From Parabacteroides acidifaciens (GTDB lineage: Bacteria; Bacteroidota; Bacteroidia; Bacteroidales; Tannerellaceae), in contig NZ_QREV01000016.1 in assembly GCF_003363715.1 (NCBI RefSeq), forward strand, positions 29,692 through 93,691: a stretch of 64,000 nt of DNA, written 5' to 3'. Each line of letters starts with the position of its first letter. Positions within the stretch are counted from its first letter, which is position 1. Both the position numbers and the translations under genes were made by a program. Shown here one piece after another: positions 8,760 through 17,842 of this stretch. The notes under the pieces were generated by a model. It saw nothing but the letters and a program-made list of their open reading frames with translations, was not told where the DNA came from and ran no database searches.

Positions 8760-9613
8760 CAATGTACGGGTTTAAAGATTCGTTGTTTATCGGCACTGAA
8801 CCAGCAGAACCAGGCGTTTCCGATGATATGGTCGCGGGGGATAAAGCCCAGATGCCGGGAGTCTACCGATTCGTTCACGTTGTCGGAAAGCATCCAGTAA
8901 TAATCCTGGTCGAAGAAGAAGAACGTCGTCTCCCGTCCGTCCAGATAGAGCTTGCCGTCGCGAAAGACAGCTTTGTCGCCGACCTGTGCCCGGATCGCTT
9001 CCTTGCAGGCGGTGAGGGCTGCTTCGTCCAGGCGATAAGCCCGGTCTTTTCGTGGGACAACCAGTTTATAGGGCGCTACTTGGTTCCGGATGAAATGGAT
9101 ATTCATCTCTTCCGTCAGCTCTTCACGCAGCTGGTATTCTTCGAAGGAGGTGAGCGAAAGGGAATAGCCGAACGTCTCGCTTTTCCAGTCTCTTACGGGA
9201 ATATTCAGCTTTTGCAATGCTTTCAGGAAATCGGCCGCGCTCTTTTGGGTAATGAAATAGGTGCTGAGGGAACGGGGCGAGTGAGGCAGCCGTTTTCCGT
9301 TCACCTCGTAGCCGTCGCTGCTGATAAGGATCGTGTCGCCCGGCATGCCGATACAACGGCTCAGGAAGAGGGGACTGCTTACGGTGTCTTTCAACAGCGG
9401 GCTGGTAAACAGGACCACCCTGTTCCGCCCGGGATTTCCTTCGACCGGCAACTTGTTTACCAGGATGTAATCGCCCTGGTGTAAAGCCTCTTCCATCGCA
9501 TTTGTCGATATCCGGTAAGACTCGACGCAGAAGTGGCGGACGGACATGACAATTCCTGCAATGACGAGGATCATTGCCAACCATTTGATTGCGGATATCA
9601 GGAATTGTTTCAT
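8759..9613 (-). CDS. Signal peptidase I paralog lacking the catalytic Ser/Lys dyad
   Basis: S26-family protein of 284 residues with an N-terminal membrane helix (about 7-25) and the conserved boxes of signal peptidase I: the MEEALHQGDYILVNK region, RCIGMPGD, and SDNVNESVDSRHLGFIPRDH. Aligned with the neighbouring full paralog, the catalytic serine position reads Ala39 (TNAM instead of SSSL) and the catalytic lysine position reads Ser85 (SRCIGMPGD instead of KRCIGMPGD). I checked both codons (GCG and AGC) on the minus strand. The protein should therefore be unable to cleave by the Ser/Lys mechanism. It may be a non-catalytic partner or chaperone of the active enzyme; that is inference. The ATG at 9613 lies 4 bp after the upstream lepB stop. 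An in-frame extension to 9664 would overlap lepB and is unlikely. Confidence 0.88.
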   Translation of the reverse strand: MKQFLISAIKWLAMILVIAGIVMSVRHFCVESYRISTNAMEEALHQGDYILVNKLPVEGNPGRNRVVLFTSPLLKDTVSSPLFLSRCIGMPGDTILISSDGYEVNGKRLPHSPRSLSTYFITQKSAADFLKALQKLNIPVRDWKSETFGYSLSLTSFEEYQLREELTEEMNIHFIRNQVAPYKLVVPRKDRAYRLDEAALTACKEAIRAQVGDKAVFRDGKLYLDGRETTFFFFDQDYYWMLSDNVNESVDSRHLGFIPRDHIIGNAWFCWFSADKQRIFKPVH

Positions 9614-9617
9614 ATTT

Positions 9618-11015
9618 TTAGTCAGGATGTACCCAGCGGAACATACGGTTCCAGCGGATGCCACCGTCGAACAGACTGCGGTCTTTATCCAAAGACAGCC
9701 AGATCATAATCGGTTTTCCAACGATATGGTCTTCCGGAACAAAGCCCCACGAGCGGCTGTCGGCGCTGTTGTGGCGGTTGTCGCCCATCATCCAGTAATA
9801 GTCGTATTTGAATGTATAGGATGTCTCCGGCTTGCCGTTGATATAGACTTTTCCGTCTTTTACTTCGAGGTTGTTATGCTCGTAGTTGACAATACAACGT
9901 TTATAGAGAGCCAGATTTCGCTCTGTCAGCGGGATTGTTGCGCCCTTCTTCGGTATCCATATCGGTCCGTAGTTGTCGCGGCTCCAGCCGGTTTCGTAGC
10001 CTACCGGATAATAGGTATCGCCGCCGAATGTGTCCGGTTCTACAAATACGCTTTTGACAATCGGAAGTTTTTTTGCGGTCTCTAACGCTTTCTTGGTCAA
10101 CGGGATGTGATAAACCGGATTGTATTGTCCGTTCTCATTCGGCTTGATTCCCAAGAATGCCATCAGGGACGTATTGTTGTTGCCGTCGATCATCGCGCGG
10201 TCGGCCTTGCTGATGTCCAACAAGCGGAATTGTTCTTCGCTCAACATCGAACCGTTTGTCTCCAACAGATATTTGAGCTGCATCTTTTCCGGGTTCTTGG
10301 CGGCAACGCCGTCGATGTAGACTTGGTTGTTGCGGACTTCGAGCGTATCGCCCGGCATACCGATACAGCGCTTAACATAGTTCTCACGCTTGTCGACAGG
10401 GCGGTAGATAACGTCGCCGAATGTAGCTTTGTCCAGCAGGATCGCTTCCCGCCCGTAATCTTTCACTAATGAATAATAGTCCGGGTTCTGTACCTTCATG
10501 GCAATCGTATCGCCTGCCGGAAAGTTGAACACGACGATATCGTTCCGTTTCACATGTCCGAAACCTTTCACCCGCTTGTAATCCCATTCCGGCCAGTCCA
10601 GGTAAGACTTGCAGTTGAAGAACGGCAGAGTGTTCTGTACCAGCGGAAAAGCGATCGGCGTGTTCGGCACGCGCGGTCCGTAGCTCAGCTTGCTGACAAA
10701 CAGGTAATCGCCTACCAGGAGCGACTTCTCCAGTGACGAACTGGGGATCTGGTAGTTCTGGAAGATGAAAATATTGATAAAGTAGACAGCAACCAGTGCA
10801 AACAGGATGTCGTCCACCCATTCCAGTACGTTGCGCACTTGCGGGTTCTTAGTCCGTTTCCAGGCTCCCCAAGGAATATATTGGGTAAGGAAGATATCGA
10901 CCAGCACGATCAGGCCGAGCAGCAACCAGGCATTTTGCATCCAGAGCGTAAAAAGCAGATAGAGGATGGCTGCTATGCTGAATTTAATCCATTGTTTTTT
11001 TGAAAACTTCTTCAT
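9618..11015 (-). CDS. lepB: Signal peptidase I (active form)
   Basis: Inner-membrane peptidase that removes signal peptides from exported proteins. The 465-residue protein has two or three N-terminal membrane segments (about 12-45 and 68-86), then the catalytic box IPSSSLEKSLLVGDYLFVSK with the nucleophile at Ser94, the lysine box YVKRCIGMPGD with general base Lys215, and the box GDNRHNSADSRSWGFVPEDH near residue 415. It is longer than the E. coli enzyme because of an insertion between the catalytic Lys box and the last box (about 225-395), a common feature of Bacteroidetes homologues. It lies 16 bp downstream of dapB and 4 bp upstream of a catalytically dead paralog, in one operon. Confidence 0.93.
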   Translation of the reverse strand: MKKFSKKQWIKFSIAAILYLLFTLWMQNAWLLLGLIVLVDIFLTQYIPWGAWKRTKNPQVRNVLEWVDDILFALVAVYFINIFIFQNYQIPSSSLEKSLLVGDYLFVSKLSYGPRVPNTPIAFPLVQNTLPFFNCKSYLDWPEWDYKRVKGFGHVKRNDIVVFNFPAGDTIAMKVQNPDYYSLVKDYGREAILLDKATFGDVIYRPVDKRENYVKRCIGMPGDTLEVRNNQVYIDGVAAKNPEKMQLKYLLETNGSMLSEEQFRLLDISKADRAMIDGNNNTSLMAFLGIKPNENGQYNPVYHIPLTKKALETAKKLPIVKSVFVEPDTFGGDTYYPVGYETGWSRDNYGPIWIPKKGATIPLTERNLALYKRCIVNYEHNNLEVKDGKVYINGKPETSYTFKYDYYWMMGDNRHNSADSRSWGFVPEDHIVGKPIMIWLSLDKDRSLFDGGIRWNRMFRWVHPD

Positions 11016-11031
11016 GTGTCCTTTTTGTTAA

Positions 11032-11748
11032 TTAGAATTTAAGCATATCGTCCATACCGAGGAACCCTTTCTTGCCGGCGGTAAATTCGGCGGCAACGAC
11101 GGCTCCCAAGGCAAAACCGGCACGGCTCTTGGCATCGTGCTTGATGCTGATCGTGTCGACATCCGATTCGTATGTGATTTCGTGAATGCCCGGCACTTCT
11201 CCTTCGCGGATGGCATGGATGGGGATGTCGGTCGCCTTTTCGGCTGTTTCCAGCGTCCAGCGTTCTTTCCGGTCGACGTTTTCAAGGATTCCTTCGGCCA
11301 GTGTGATAGCTGTTCCGCTCGGTGCATCCAGTTTGTGGATATGATGTGTTTCCATCATCTTGACGTCGTAGGCGGGGAAATTGTTCATGATCTTTGCCAG
11401 ATATTTGTTGAGGGCGAAGAAGATGTTGACGCCGATGCTGAAGTTGGAGGCATAGAAGAAGGTCTTTCCCTCTTTCTCGCACATTTCCTTAATCTCGCCG
11501 ACCCGGTCAAGCCAGCCTGTCGTGCCCGATACGACCGGGACGCCGGCAGCAAAACACTGCATATAGTTGTTGAATGCCGTAGCCGGGGTGGTGAATTCGA
11601 TGGCGACGTCGGCGCTCTTGAAATTGTCGGAATGTATCTCTTCCGGGTTGTTTATATCTACGATAGACACGATCTGGTGTCCTCTGCCAAGTGCAATCTG
11701 TTCGATGGTCTTTCCCATCTTTCCGTAACCGATAAGTGCAATCTTCAT
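11032..11748 (-). CDS. dapB: 4-hydroxy-tetrahydrodipicolinate reductase
   Basis: NAD(P)H-dependent reductase of the diaminopimelate/lysine pathway, cytoplasmic. The 238-residue protein starts MKIALIGYGKMGKTIEQ with the Rossmann-type GYGKMG motif. It has the family signature THHIHKLDAPSGTA (about 130-143), containing the catalytic His pair and Lys and the SGT substrate-binding residues. The ATG at 11748 is preferred over one at 11769 because the protein then begins directly at the first beta strand. It is the first gene of an operon with two lepB paralogs and wbqC. A TATATTTG -7 element lies at 11812-11805, about 55 bp upstream of the ATG. Confidence 0.95.
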   Translation of the reverse strand: MKIALIGYGKMGKTIEQIALGRGHQIVSIVDINNPEEIHSDNFKSADVAIEFTTPATAFNNYMQCFAAGVPVVSGTTGWLDRVGEIKEMCEKEGKTFFYASNFSIGVNIFFALNKYLAKIMNNFPAYDVKMMETHHIHKLDAPSGTAITLAEGILENVDRKERWTLETAEKATDIPIHAIREGEVPGIHEITYESDVDTISIKHDAKSRAGFALGAVVAAEFTAGKKGFLGMDDMLKF

Positions 11749-11804
11749 CTCTATATATTTAACTTTCAAATTTTAACTTTCAACTTTCCATTGATAACGT
11801 GCTG

Positions 11805-11832
11805 CAAATATAAAGAATAATGCTTAGATTTG
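11805..11832. promoter_or_regulatory. Divergent -7 elements for dapB (minus) and DUF2851 gene (plus)
   Basis: TATATTTG on the minus strand (11812-11805) and TAGATTTG on the plus strand (11825-11832) both match TAnnTTTG. They are 12 bp apart, so the two transcripts would start back to back. Neither has a clear TTTG -33 element. Confidence 0.5.
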
Positions 11833-11859
11833 GGACATAAATCTTAACTCTGAAAAAAG

Positions 11860-13143
11860 ATGGAACGTTTATTACATTATGTTTGGAAATACAAACTTTA
11901 CGCAGCCGCTTCTTTGGCTACTACAGACGGACGCCCTGTCCAGGTGATTGACCCCGGAATGCAGAATACGGATGCGGGACCGGACTTCTTCAATGCAAAA
12001 ATAAAAATCGACGAAACGTTATGGGCCGGAAGTGTGGAAATACATGATAAAGCTTCCGACTGGCTACTGCATCATCATGATACGGACAAGGCTTACGACA
12101 GCGTGGTCCTGCACGTCACCGGTGTGAATGACTTCCTGCCTGTCCGGACGAATGGCGAACCGATTCCGCAGTTGGTCTTGGCTGTCCCCGACACTGTCGC
12201 CCGGAGCATAGACTGGCTGCTTTACCGCGAGGCTTCCCTTCCGTGCCTCGATTATATCCGGCAGATCGAGCCATTGCACATAGACTGCTGGCTGGAAGCG
12301 TTGCTGAGCGAGCGGCTGGAACGGAAGACACATGACATCTTTACCCTTCTGGATGCCTATAACAACGATTGGAATGAAGTCTTTTATATTACTTTAACCC
12401 GTAATTTCGGTTTTGGCGTGAATAACGATGCGTTCGAAAGATTAGCAAAGAGCCTTCCGCTCCGTTGTATCCGGAAACAGAGGAGCAGCTCTTCGCAGGT
12501 GGAGGCGATGCTTTTCGGGCAGGCGGGTATGTTAGCGGAAGAGAATGAAGATCATTATTACCGGTTGTTGCAACGCGAATATGAGTTCCTGCGCCATAAG
12601 TTCGGCCTTTCGCCAATGGATGATTTTGTGTTTAAGAGCTTGCGTACCCGGCCCGTGAACTTTCCCTATCTCAAAGTGGCCCAGTTAGCGACTCTCTGGG
12701 TACAGCACGACACCCTTTTTTCCGCAATCTTGGAAGCGGGCAGTACCGGGGAAATCAAGAAGTATTTCCGTGTTTCCCCTTCGGACTATTGGAAAACGCA
12801 CTACCATTTCCGCTATGCCTCTCCCCGGAAAGAGAAGCCGATGGGTGAGAATGCCTTGAATATCCTGCTGATCAATACGGTTGTCCCGATGCTTTTTGCT
12901 TATGGACTCCGCAACAAACAGCCCGAATATTGCGAACGGGCCACCCGTCTTCTGGAAAGCATTCCGCCGGAAAAGAACAGCATTGTTTCCTCCTTCTGCC
13001 ATGCCGGCATCACTGTCCGCCATGCGGGCGACAGCCAGGCGCTGATTCAGTTGAAGCGCGAATATTGTGAGAAGAAGAAATGCCTGTATTGCCGGATCGG
13101 GTTCAGGATGTTGAAACAACAAGCCCCCACCTTTGTCGGGTGA
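11860..13143 (+). CDS. DUF2851 family protein
   Basis: Bacteroidetes-restricted protein of 427 residues with no assigned function. The N-terminus MERLLHYVWKYKLY and the motif GPDFFNAKIKID followed by WAGSVEIHDKASDW (about 40-70) are the hallmarks of DUF2851. The C-terminus has a Cys-rich stretch, CEKKKCLYCRIG (about 405-416), with several cysteines that could bind a metal. No signal peptide or membrane helix, so probably cytoplasmic. It is divergent from dapB, with a TAGATTTG promoter element at 11825-11832, and convergent with the next susD; its last codons overlap a hairpin that probably ends the opposing transcript. Confidence 0.85.
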   Translation: MERLLHYVWKYKLYAAASLATTDGRPVQVIDPGMQNTDAGPDFFNAKIKIDETLWAGSVEIHDKASDWLLHHHDTDKAYDSVVLHVTGVNDFLPVRTNGEPIPQLVLAVPDTVARSIDWLLYREASLPCLDYIRQIEPLHIDCWLEALLSERLERKTHDIFTLLDAYNNDWNEVFYITLTRNFGFGVNNDAFERLAKSLPLRCIRKQRSSSSQVEAMLFGQAGMLAEENEDHYYRLLQREYEFLRHKFGLSPMDDFVFKSLRTRPVNFPYLKVAQLATLWVQHDTLFSAILEAGSTGEIKKYFRVSPSDYWKTHYHFRYASPRKEKPMGENALNILLINTVVPMLFAYGLRNKQPEYCERATRLLESIPPEKNSIVSSFCHAGITVRHAGDSQALIQLKREYCEKKKCLYCRIGFRMLKQQAPTFVG

Positions 13144-13148
13144 GGGCT
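13122..13148 (-). terminator. Probable terminator of the second susCD transcript
   Basis: A 10-bp stem (13122-13131 with 13139-13148, one mismatch) around a 7-nt loop. Read on the minus strand it is followed by a T-rich tract (TTGTTGTTTC), the orientation expected for ending the susCD mRNA, whose last stop is at 13172. It overlaps the 3' end of the convergent DUF2851 gene. Confidence 0.5.
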
Positions 13149-13171
13149 GCCGGCTTGTACCGTTGGTTAGA

Positions 13172-14563
13172 CTAATCCGTGATCAGTTTGTTTACCGCCC
13201 GTTCGATTGTCGGTATCGGCCAGATGTAACCGTTAGTGGTCGGGGTTACGGTGAAGGCTTTGGGAGTGCCTTGTCCTTTGACGAAGTTCTCGGCCCGCCG
13301 GTGGATGTCAAGTGCGCGGATGGCTTCGCCGATAAGCTCGGCCCGCCGTTCGTTGTAGATTGCCTCTTTCAGGCGTTCGCCACTGAGGGAAGCGATATCC
13401 AGAGGGTCGGAAGCGGCGGGAACGGAGCGATGGCGTACCTGGGCAAGTGCGCTTTTGGCTTTCTCCTCATTGCCTGTCATCGCGTAGCATTCCGCCAGGT
13501 TGAGCAGCGTCTCCGCATAGCGGAAGATAGGCACCCAGTCCAGATAGCTCGCCCCGTCGGTGAACTTCTTTAGTATCGGTTGCGAGTTGGCCGTGCCCGT
13601 CAACTTAGAGATACGGGCATCGCTTTCCAATCCGTAACCCGCTTTGCCCTGTATGCCGCTTTTGACATCGAGCACCAGTGACGAACCACTGTAGTGGAAA
13701 TAAGGGACGGCAGCCTGCATACCGGCTTGGTTGGTGCTGGCCATAGGGAAGGTGAAGATCGTCTCTTCACAATAGTAAGGGGCCGAGAAAACGGTTGCGA
13801 TGTCCGGGCTCAAAGCATATCCGCTGATGGCTTCTCCGGCCGCGATCGCTTTGTCCCAGTCTTCCATAGCCATGTAGCAGCGCATCCGGAGCATACAGGC
13901 TGCCGCTTGCGAGGCGCGGGTAACAGTGGCGTAGGTGTTTCCCGTTGCCGGCAGGGCGGAAATGTCGCTTAGGTCGCGTAGTACCTGTTCGAATATCTCT
14001 TTGACGGACGACTGCGGGCAATCATTGCCCGACAGGTCGTTTTCCGCTTTCAGACGGAGTGGGACCGATTTGGCATTGTTGTCCAGTTTATAAGGTTTCG
14101 CATATAGCATATTCAGGTAGTAATAGCAGAAAGCCCGTACGAATTTGGCTTCCTGCACATACTGGTCGTACTTGTTTCCGGCCGTTTCTTTGGCATTTTC
14201 GAGGCTGCTAAGGAAGGTGTTCGCGCTGTTGATGGCCTGGTAGGCGGCGTTCCAGGTGTCTACGTTGTCCTGTGTAGACATGCCGACGTTCATCTCGTAG
14301 GAGGCCAGCGCCTCGTATCCGTTGCCGGAGACGTTGACCATGTCGTCGCCGATATTCTCGATGCAGACGTATGTCTTGGCTCCCATGAACGGGTTTTTAA
14401 TCTTGCCGTACAAGCCGAGTACGGCTCCGTCCAAACGTTCGGGGGAGGAGAAGACGTCTTGTTCCGTAATGTTCAGTGGAGGTTCTTTTTCCAAAAAGTC
14501 ACTGCATCCGGTTGTGGCCACCAGCAGGCCGAGCGATAGGGTATATATCAATGTTGTTTTCAT
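13172..14563 (-). CDS. SusD/RagB-family outer-membrane lipoprotein
   Basis: Surface binding lipoprotein paired with the SusC just upstream (37 bp gap). The 463-residue protein has a lipoprotein signal with lipobox VATTGC (Cys20) followed by SDFLEKEPP, the usual SusD mature start. The C-terminal half carries FRYAETLLNLAECYAMTG and ERRAELIGEAIRALDIHRR, which correspond to the SusD TPR-like region. It is shorter than the other SusD proteins here and lacks the common C-terminal NPGY; it ends ERAVNKLITD instead. Its ligand is unknown; the only nearby enzyme is an M28 peptidase, so a peptide or glycopeptide is possible. The third codon positions of this gene and its susC are visibly G/C-rich compared with the PULs at 29-35 and 57-62 kb. 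Confidence 0.93.
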   Translation of the reverse strand: MKTTLIYTLSLGLLVATTGCSDFLEKEPPLNITEQDVFSSPERLDGAVLGLYGKIKNPFMGAKTYVCIENIGDDMVNVSGNGYEALASYEMNVGMSTQDNVDTWNAAYQAINSANTFLSSLENAKETAGNKYDQYVQEAKFVRAFCYYYLNMLYAKPYKLDNNAKSVPLRLKAENDLSGNDCPQSSVKEIFEQVLRDLSDISALPATGNTYATVTRASQAAACMLRMRCYMAMEDWDKAIAAGEAISGYALSPDIATVFSAPYYCEETIFTFPMASTNQAGMQAAVPYFHYSGSSLVLDVKSGIQGKAGYGLESDARISKLTGTANSQPILKKFTDGASYLDWVPIFRYAETLLNLAECYAMTGNEEKAKSALAQVRHRSVPAASDPLDIASLSGERLKEAIYNERRAELIGEAIRALDIHRRAENFVKGQGTPKAFTVTPTTNGYIWPIPTIERAVNKLITD

Positions 14564-14600
14564 ATTTCCTGTGTTTTATCGTTAAACATATTAGGGATTG

Positions 14601-17600
14601 TCAGAAAGTGACGTTCATACCGAATGTATAGACCTTGGCCTGGGGCAGGGTGTTTTTGTCCGTACCGCCGCGCAGGTTGGCATTCGTGTTGTTGGTCAGG
14701 GCTTCCGGGTCCAGGCCGCTGTAGCCGGTGATGACGAGCAGGTTCTGCGCCTGTGCGTAGACGCGGAGCGAGCTTATGCCTAACTTCTTCGGCCATTTCT
14801 TCGTGCTGAACGTATAGCCCAGCGAGATGTTCTTCAGACGCAGGTAGTCGCCTTTCTCCACCCAGTCGGAGATGGGCTTGGCGGAACCGTTGGAATAGTT
14901 GTCGCCATAGATAGGATAGGCATATTTGGCATCCTTGCGTTCCGGTGTCCAGTAGTTCTCCAGTACGTCGGTGGTGTTGTTCCAATAACGCATGTCGCTG
15001 TTGGTGGCCGTTGTCCCGTTGTAGATGTAGTTCCCGCCGGAATACTGGAAGAGGATGGAGAGGTCGAAGTCCTTGTAGCGGAAGTTGTTGGTCCACCCGC
15101 CGTAGAAGGTAGGTAGCGTATTGCCGCAGATGACCGGCTCGATGTCGCTCTCGGCATACGGCTGTCCGTCCTCGGTGAAGAAGCGTCCGTCTTTTTCGTA
15201 CATGAGCAGTACCTTCGTCCCGTCTTTTCCGTAGAAGATACGGCGTCCCGTTTCGCGGTCGATACCGCCGGTCGGATAGACGTAGAGTTGGCCGATAGAT
15301 TTGCCCGGCACGGTGATGTTGGTCGTTTCAGTGGAACTTCCGGATACCAGCTGGTCGATGCCGTCTGCAAGCTTCGTCACTTTATTGTTCGTCGTGGTGA
15401 TGTTGAAGCTGCTGTTCCAGGTGAAATCATTAGTCTTGATGATGTCCGCCCCGATGTTCAGCTCGATACCTGTGTTGTTCATCTTGCCGGCATTGGTGGT
15501 GATGTAGTTGTTGGGGATACCTTTCGAGGGAGATACCGGGACGTTCAGGATCAGGTCGGACGAGACGGTTTTGTAGTAATCGAAGTCCACCGTGATATTG
15601 TTCAGTAGCTGGGCGGAGAAACCGACGTCGTATTTCGTGCTCGACTCCCATTTCAGGTTCTTCGAGTCGGCGATCTGTCCCAACAGGTAGCTCCCGTTGT
15701 CACCGTAGTAACCGTTCGAATAGTAGGATTTGGAGGCATAGTCGGCCACGTTGGTGTTACCGACGATACCCCAGCTGCCCTTGATCTTCAGGTCGGTTAT
15801 CACCTTAGATAGCGGTTCGAAGAATTTTTCGGACGAGATACGCCAGGCTGCCGAAGCTCCACCGAAGTTACCCCAGCGGTGATCTTTGCTCAGGGCTGAA
15901 TAACCGTCGCGGCGGAAGTTGACGGAAAGCATGTAGCGGGCCTGGTAGTCGTAGTTGACACGTCCGAGATAGGAGAGCAGGCTGCTTTCGGAAATGGCGT
16001 TCCCGTCTGCCGAGATCGTGGCGAAGGGACCCTGGAAGACTTCGTATTTATCGTCTAAAAGGATGTCGCGCGCGGCTCCCCAGCGATCCAGCTTCTTTTC
16101 GAATGATTCGATACCGGCCAGGATGTCGAAGTGGTGTTCGTCCAGGCTGAAAGTGTAGGTCGCAGTGTTGGTCCAGGTTGCCTGTGTACTCTTGGCTGCA
16201 TAGTTGGCTGCATGGCCGTTCTCGGTATCGCCGAACATCATGGCTGTATTGAAGATATTATCTTCCACGCGCGAGTGGTCGATGCCGTATTGTGTACGGA
16301 GCGTCAACCCCTCGATCGGACTTATGTCGGCGAATACGCTGGTTAGGATACGGGTGATCTCGGACTGTACGCCGCTGCCGTAGGTCAGCAGGGCGGCGGG
16401 ATTGGTGTAGCCGTTCTTGACCGTGTTCGGGCTCATGCCTAAGTAACCGCCTTCACCTAAATAAGGTGTCCCGTCTTCGTTATAGATAGGGACGTTGGGC
16501 GGGTTGATGATCGCCATACGGGTGAAACCTTCGGTGGCAAACGTACCGCCTTTGCGCGACCGGTCGGTATATTTGGTCTGGGAGGTGGAGGCATTGACGT
16601 TGGCTCCCACTTTCAGCCATTCGGTTGCCTGGCTGGATACGCTGGCATTGGTTCCGAGGCGGTTGTACTTGTCGCCTTTTACCATTCCTTTCTGGTCGGT
16701 ATAGTTGCCGGAGAGGTAGAACTGTGTCTTCTCGGAGCCGCCCTGTACGGAGACGGTGTGGTTGTGCTGCAGACCGGTCTGGAAGGCGGCCGATTTCCAG
16801 TCGCTGTCCACATAGCTGCCGTCGGAGAGCTGCCACATGTTGAAGGCTTTGTTGCCGTAGGGCGACGTGTAACCTTCGGTCAGCGACATCTCGTCCGTCC
16901 CGTAGCGGTTACGGACGGCCTGGTTCTTGAAGTCCACGTATTCCTGCGCGTTCATCACATCGAAGAATTTGGAACGGGTCGTGACGCCGAACCAGCCGTC
17001 GTACGATACTTTGGTCTTCTCGCTGGATCCTTTCTTGGTGGTGATCAGGATGACTCCGTTGGCGGCACGCGAACCGTACATCGCGGCTGCGGCTGCGTCT
17101 TTCAGCACTTCCATGGACAGGATGTCGGAGGGGTTGATGTCTGCCAGCGCGTTCACGTTACCCCCGTAAGAGAGGTTGCCGGTCTGGATCGGCATCCCGT
17201 CTACGATATACAAGGGTTGCGTGCCCGACGTGATGGAGCCGACACCCCGGATACGGACGATCGGCGCCTGTCCGACTTCGCCCGAAGGGTTGATGATGCT
17301 GATACCGGTGGCACGTCCCTGCAGGGCCTGGTCTACGCTGGCCGCGGGGATGTCCTTGATCGCATCGGCCCGTACGGTGGAGATGGAGGCGGTGACGGTC
17401 CTGCGCGATTGCGTGCCGTAGCCTACCACCACCACTTCATCCATTGCGACGGTGTTGCTTTCCATATCCACGTCGATTACTGTCTTGCCTCCGACCGGTA
17501 CGACTTTTGTCTCCATACCGATGAAGCGAAATTCGAGGACGCCGTCAGCCGGGCTCTCCAACGAGTATTTTCCTTCGAAGTCTGTTACGCATCCTATCGA

Positions 17601-17753
17601 CGTCCCCTGTATGATAACTGTGGCGCCGGGGATAGGGCCCATACCGGGTTCGTTTACTGTACCGGTCACTGTGATTTTCTTCTGTGCAAACGCGACAGCG
17701 GTTGTCATCAGGAAGAAAACGAGAATTGAGAATATGCTTCTTTTTGTAGCCAT
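14601..17753 (-). CDS. SusC/RagA-family TonB-dependent outer-membrane transporter
   Basis: Outer-membrane importer of 1050 residues. It has a signal peptide (about 1-23, ending VAFAQ), a carboxypeptidase-regulatory-like domain (about 27-105, with GPIPGATVIIQGTS), the VVVGYG motif, a plug with PLYIVDGMPIQ and EVLKDAAAAAMYGSRAANG, and a barrel that ends FGMNVTF. There is no STN domain and no FecR/ECF gene nearby, so control is by other means. The gene lies 89 bp downstream of an M28 peptidase gene in the same direction, which suggests shared expression. A perfect 11-bp inverted repeat lies in the leader at 17768-17806. Confidence 0.95.
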   Translation of the reverse strand: MATKRSIFSILVFFLMTTAVAFAQKKITVTGTVNEPGMGPIPGATVIIQGTSIGCVTDFEGKYSLESPADGVLEFRFIGMETKVVPVGGKTVIDVDMESNTVAMDEVVVVGYGTQSRRTVTASISTVRADAIKDIPAASVDQALQGRATGISIINPSGEVGQAPIVRIRGVGSITSGTQPLYIVDGMPIQTGNLSYGGNVNALADINPSDILSMEVLKDAAAAAMYGSRAANGVILITTKKGSSEKTKVSYDGWFGVTTRSKFFDVMNAQEYVDFKNQAVRNRYGTDEMSLTEGYTSPYGNKAFNMWQLSDGSYVDSDWKSAAFQTGLQHNHTVSVQGGSEKTQFYLSGNYTDQKGMVKGDKYNRLGTNASVSSQATEWLKVGANVNASTSQTKYTDRSRKGGTFATEGFTRMAIINPPNVPIYNEDGTPYLGEGGYLGMSPNTVKNGYTNPAALLTYGSGVQSEITRILTSVFADISPIEGLTLRTQYGIDHSRVEDNIFNTAMMFGDTENGHAANYAAKSTQATWTNTATYTFSLDEHHFDILAGIESFEKKLDRWGAARDILLDDKYEVFQGPFATISADGNAISESSLLSYLGRVNYDYQARYMLSVNFRRDGYSALSKDHRWGNFGGASAAWRISSEKFFEPLSKVITDLKIKGSWGIVGNTNVADYASKSYYSNGYYGDNGSYLLGQIADSKNLKWESSTKYDVGFSAQLLNNITVDFDYYKTVSSDLILNVPVSPSKGIPNNYITTNAGKMNNTGIELNIGADIIKTNDFTWNSSFNITTTNNKVTKLADGIDQLVSGSSTETTNITVPGKSIGQLYVYPTGGIDRETGRRIFYGKDGTKVLLMYEKDGRFFTEDGQPYAESDIEPVICGNTLPTFYGGWTNNFRYKDFDLSILFQYSGGNYIYNGTTATNSDMRYWNNTTDVLENYWTPERKDAKYAYPIYGDNYSNGSAKPISDWVEKGDYLRLKNISLGYTFSTKKWPKKLGISSLRVYAQAQNLLVITGYSGLDPEALTNNTNANLRGGTDKNTLPQAKVYTFGMNVTF

Positions 17754-17767
17754 GTCGTTCTTTTCTT

Positions 17768-17806
17768 TTTAGATTAAACATGAAGTGTGTAGGTATTTAA
17801 TCTAAA
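17768..17806 (-). promoter_or_regulatory. Inverted repeat in the leader of the second susC
   Basis: TTTAGATTAAA (17768-17778) and TTTAATCTAAA (17796-17806) are perfect inverted repeats with a 17-bp spacer, ending about 15 bp before the susC ATG. It could be an operator or an mRNA hairpin near the translation start. Confidence 0.4.
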
Positions 17807-17842
17807 GAAGGCATAGGCTCGCTTCTGAAGCGATATATGTAC

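Noticed and set aside
9614..9664. Longer start for the signal peptidase paralog
   Set aside because: It would overlap the upstream lepB by about 47 bp; the ATG at 9613 sits just before the membrane anchor with a 4-bp gap to the lepB stop.
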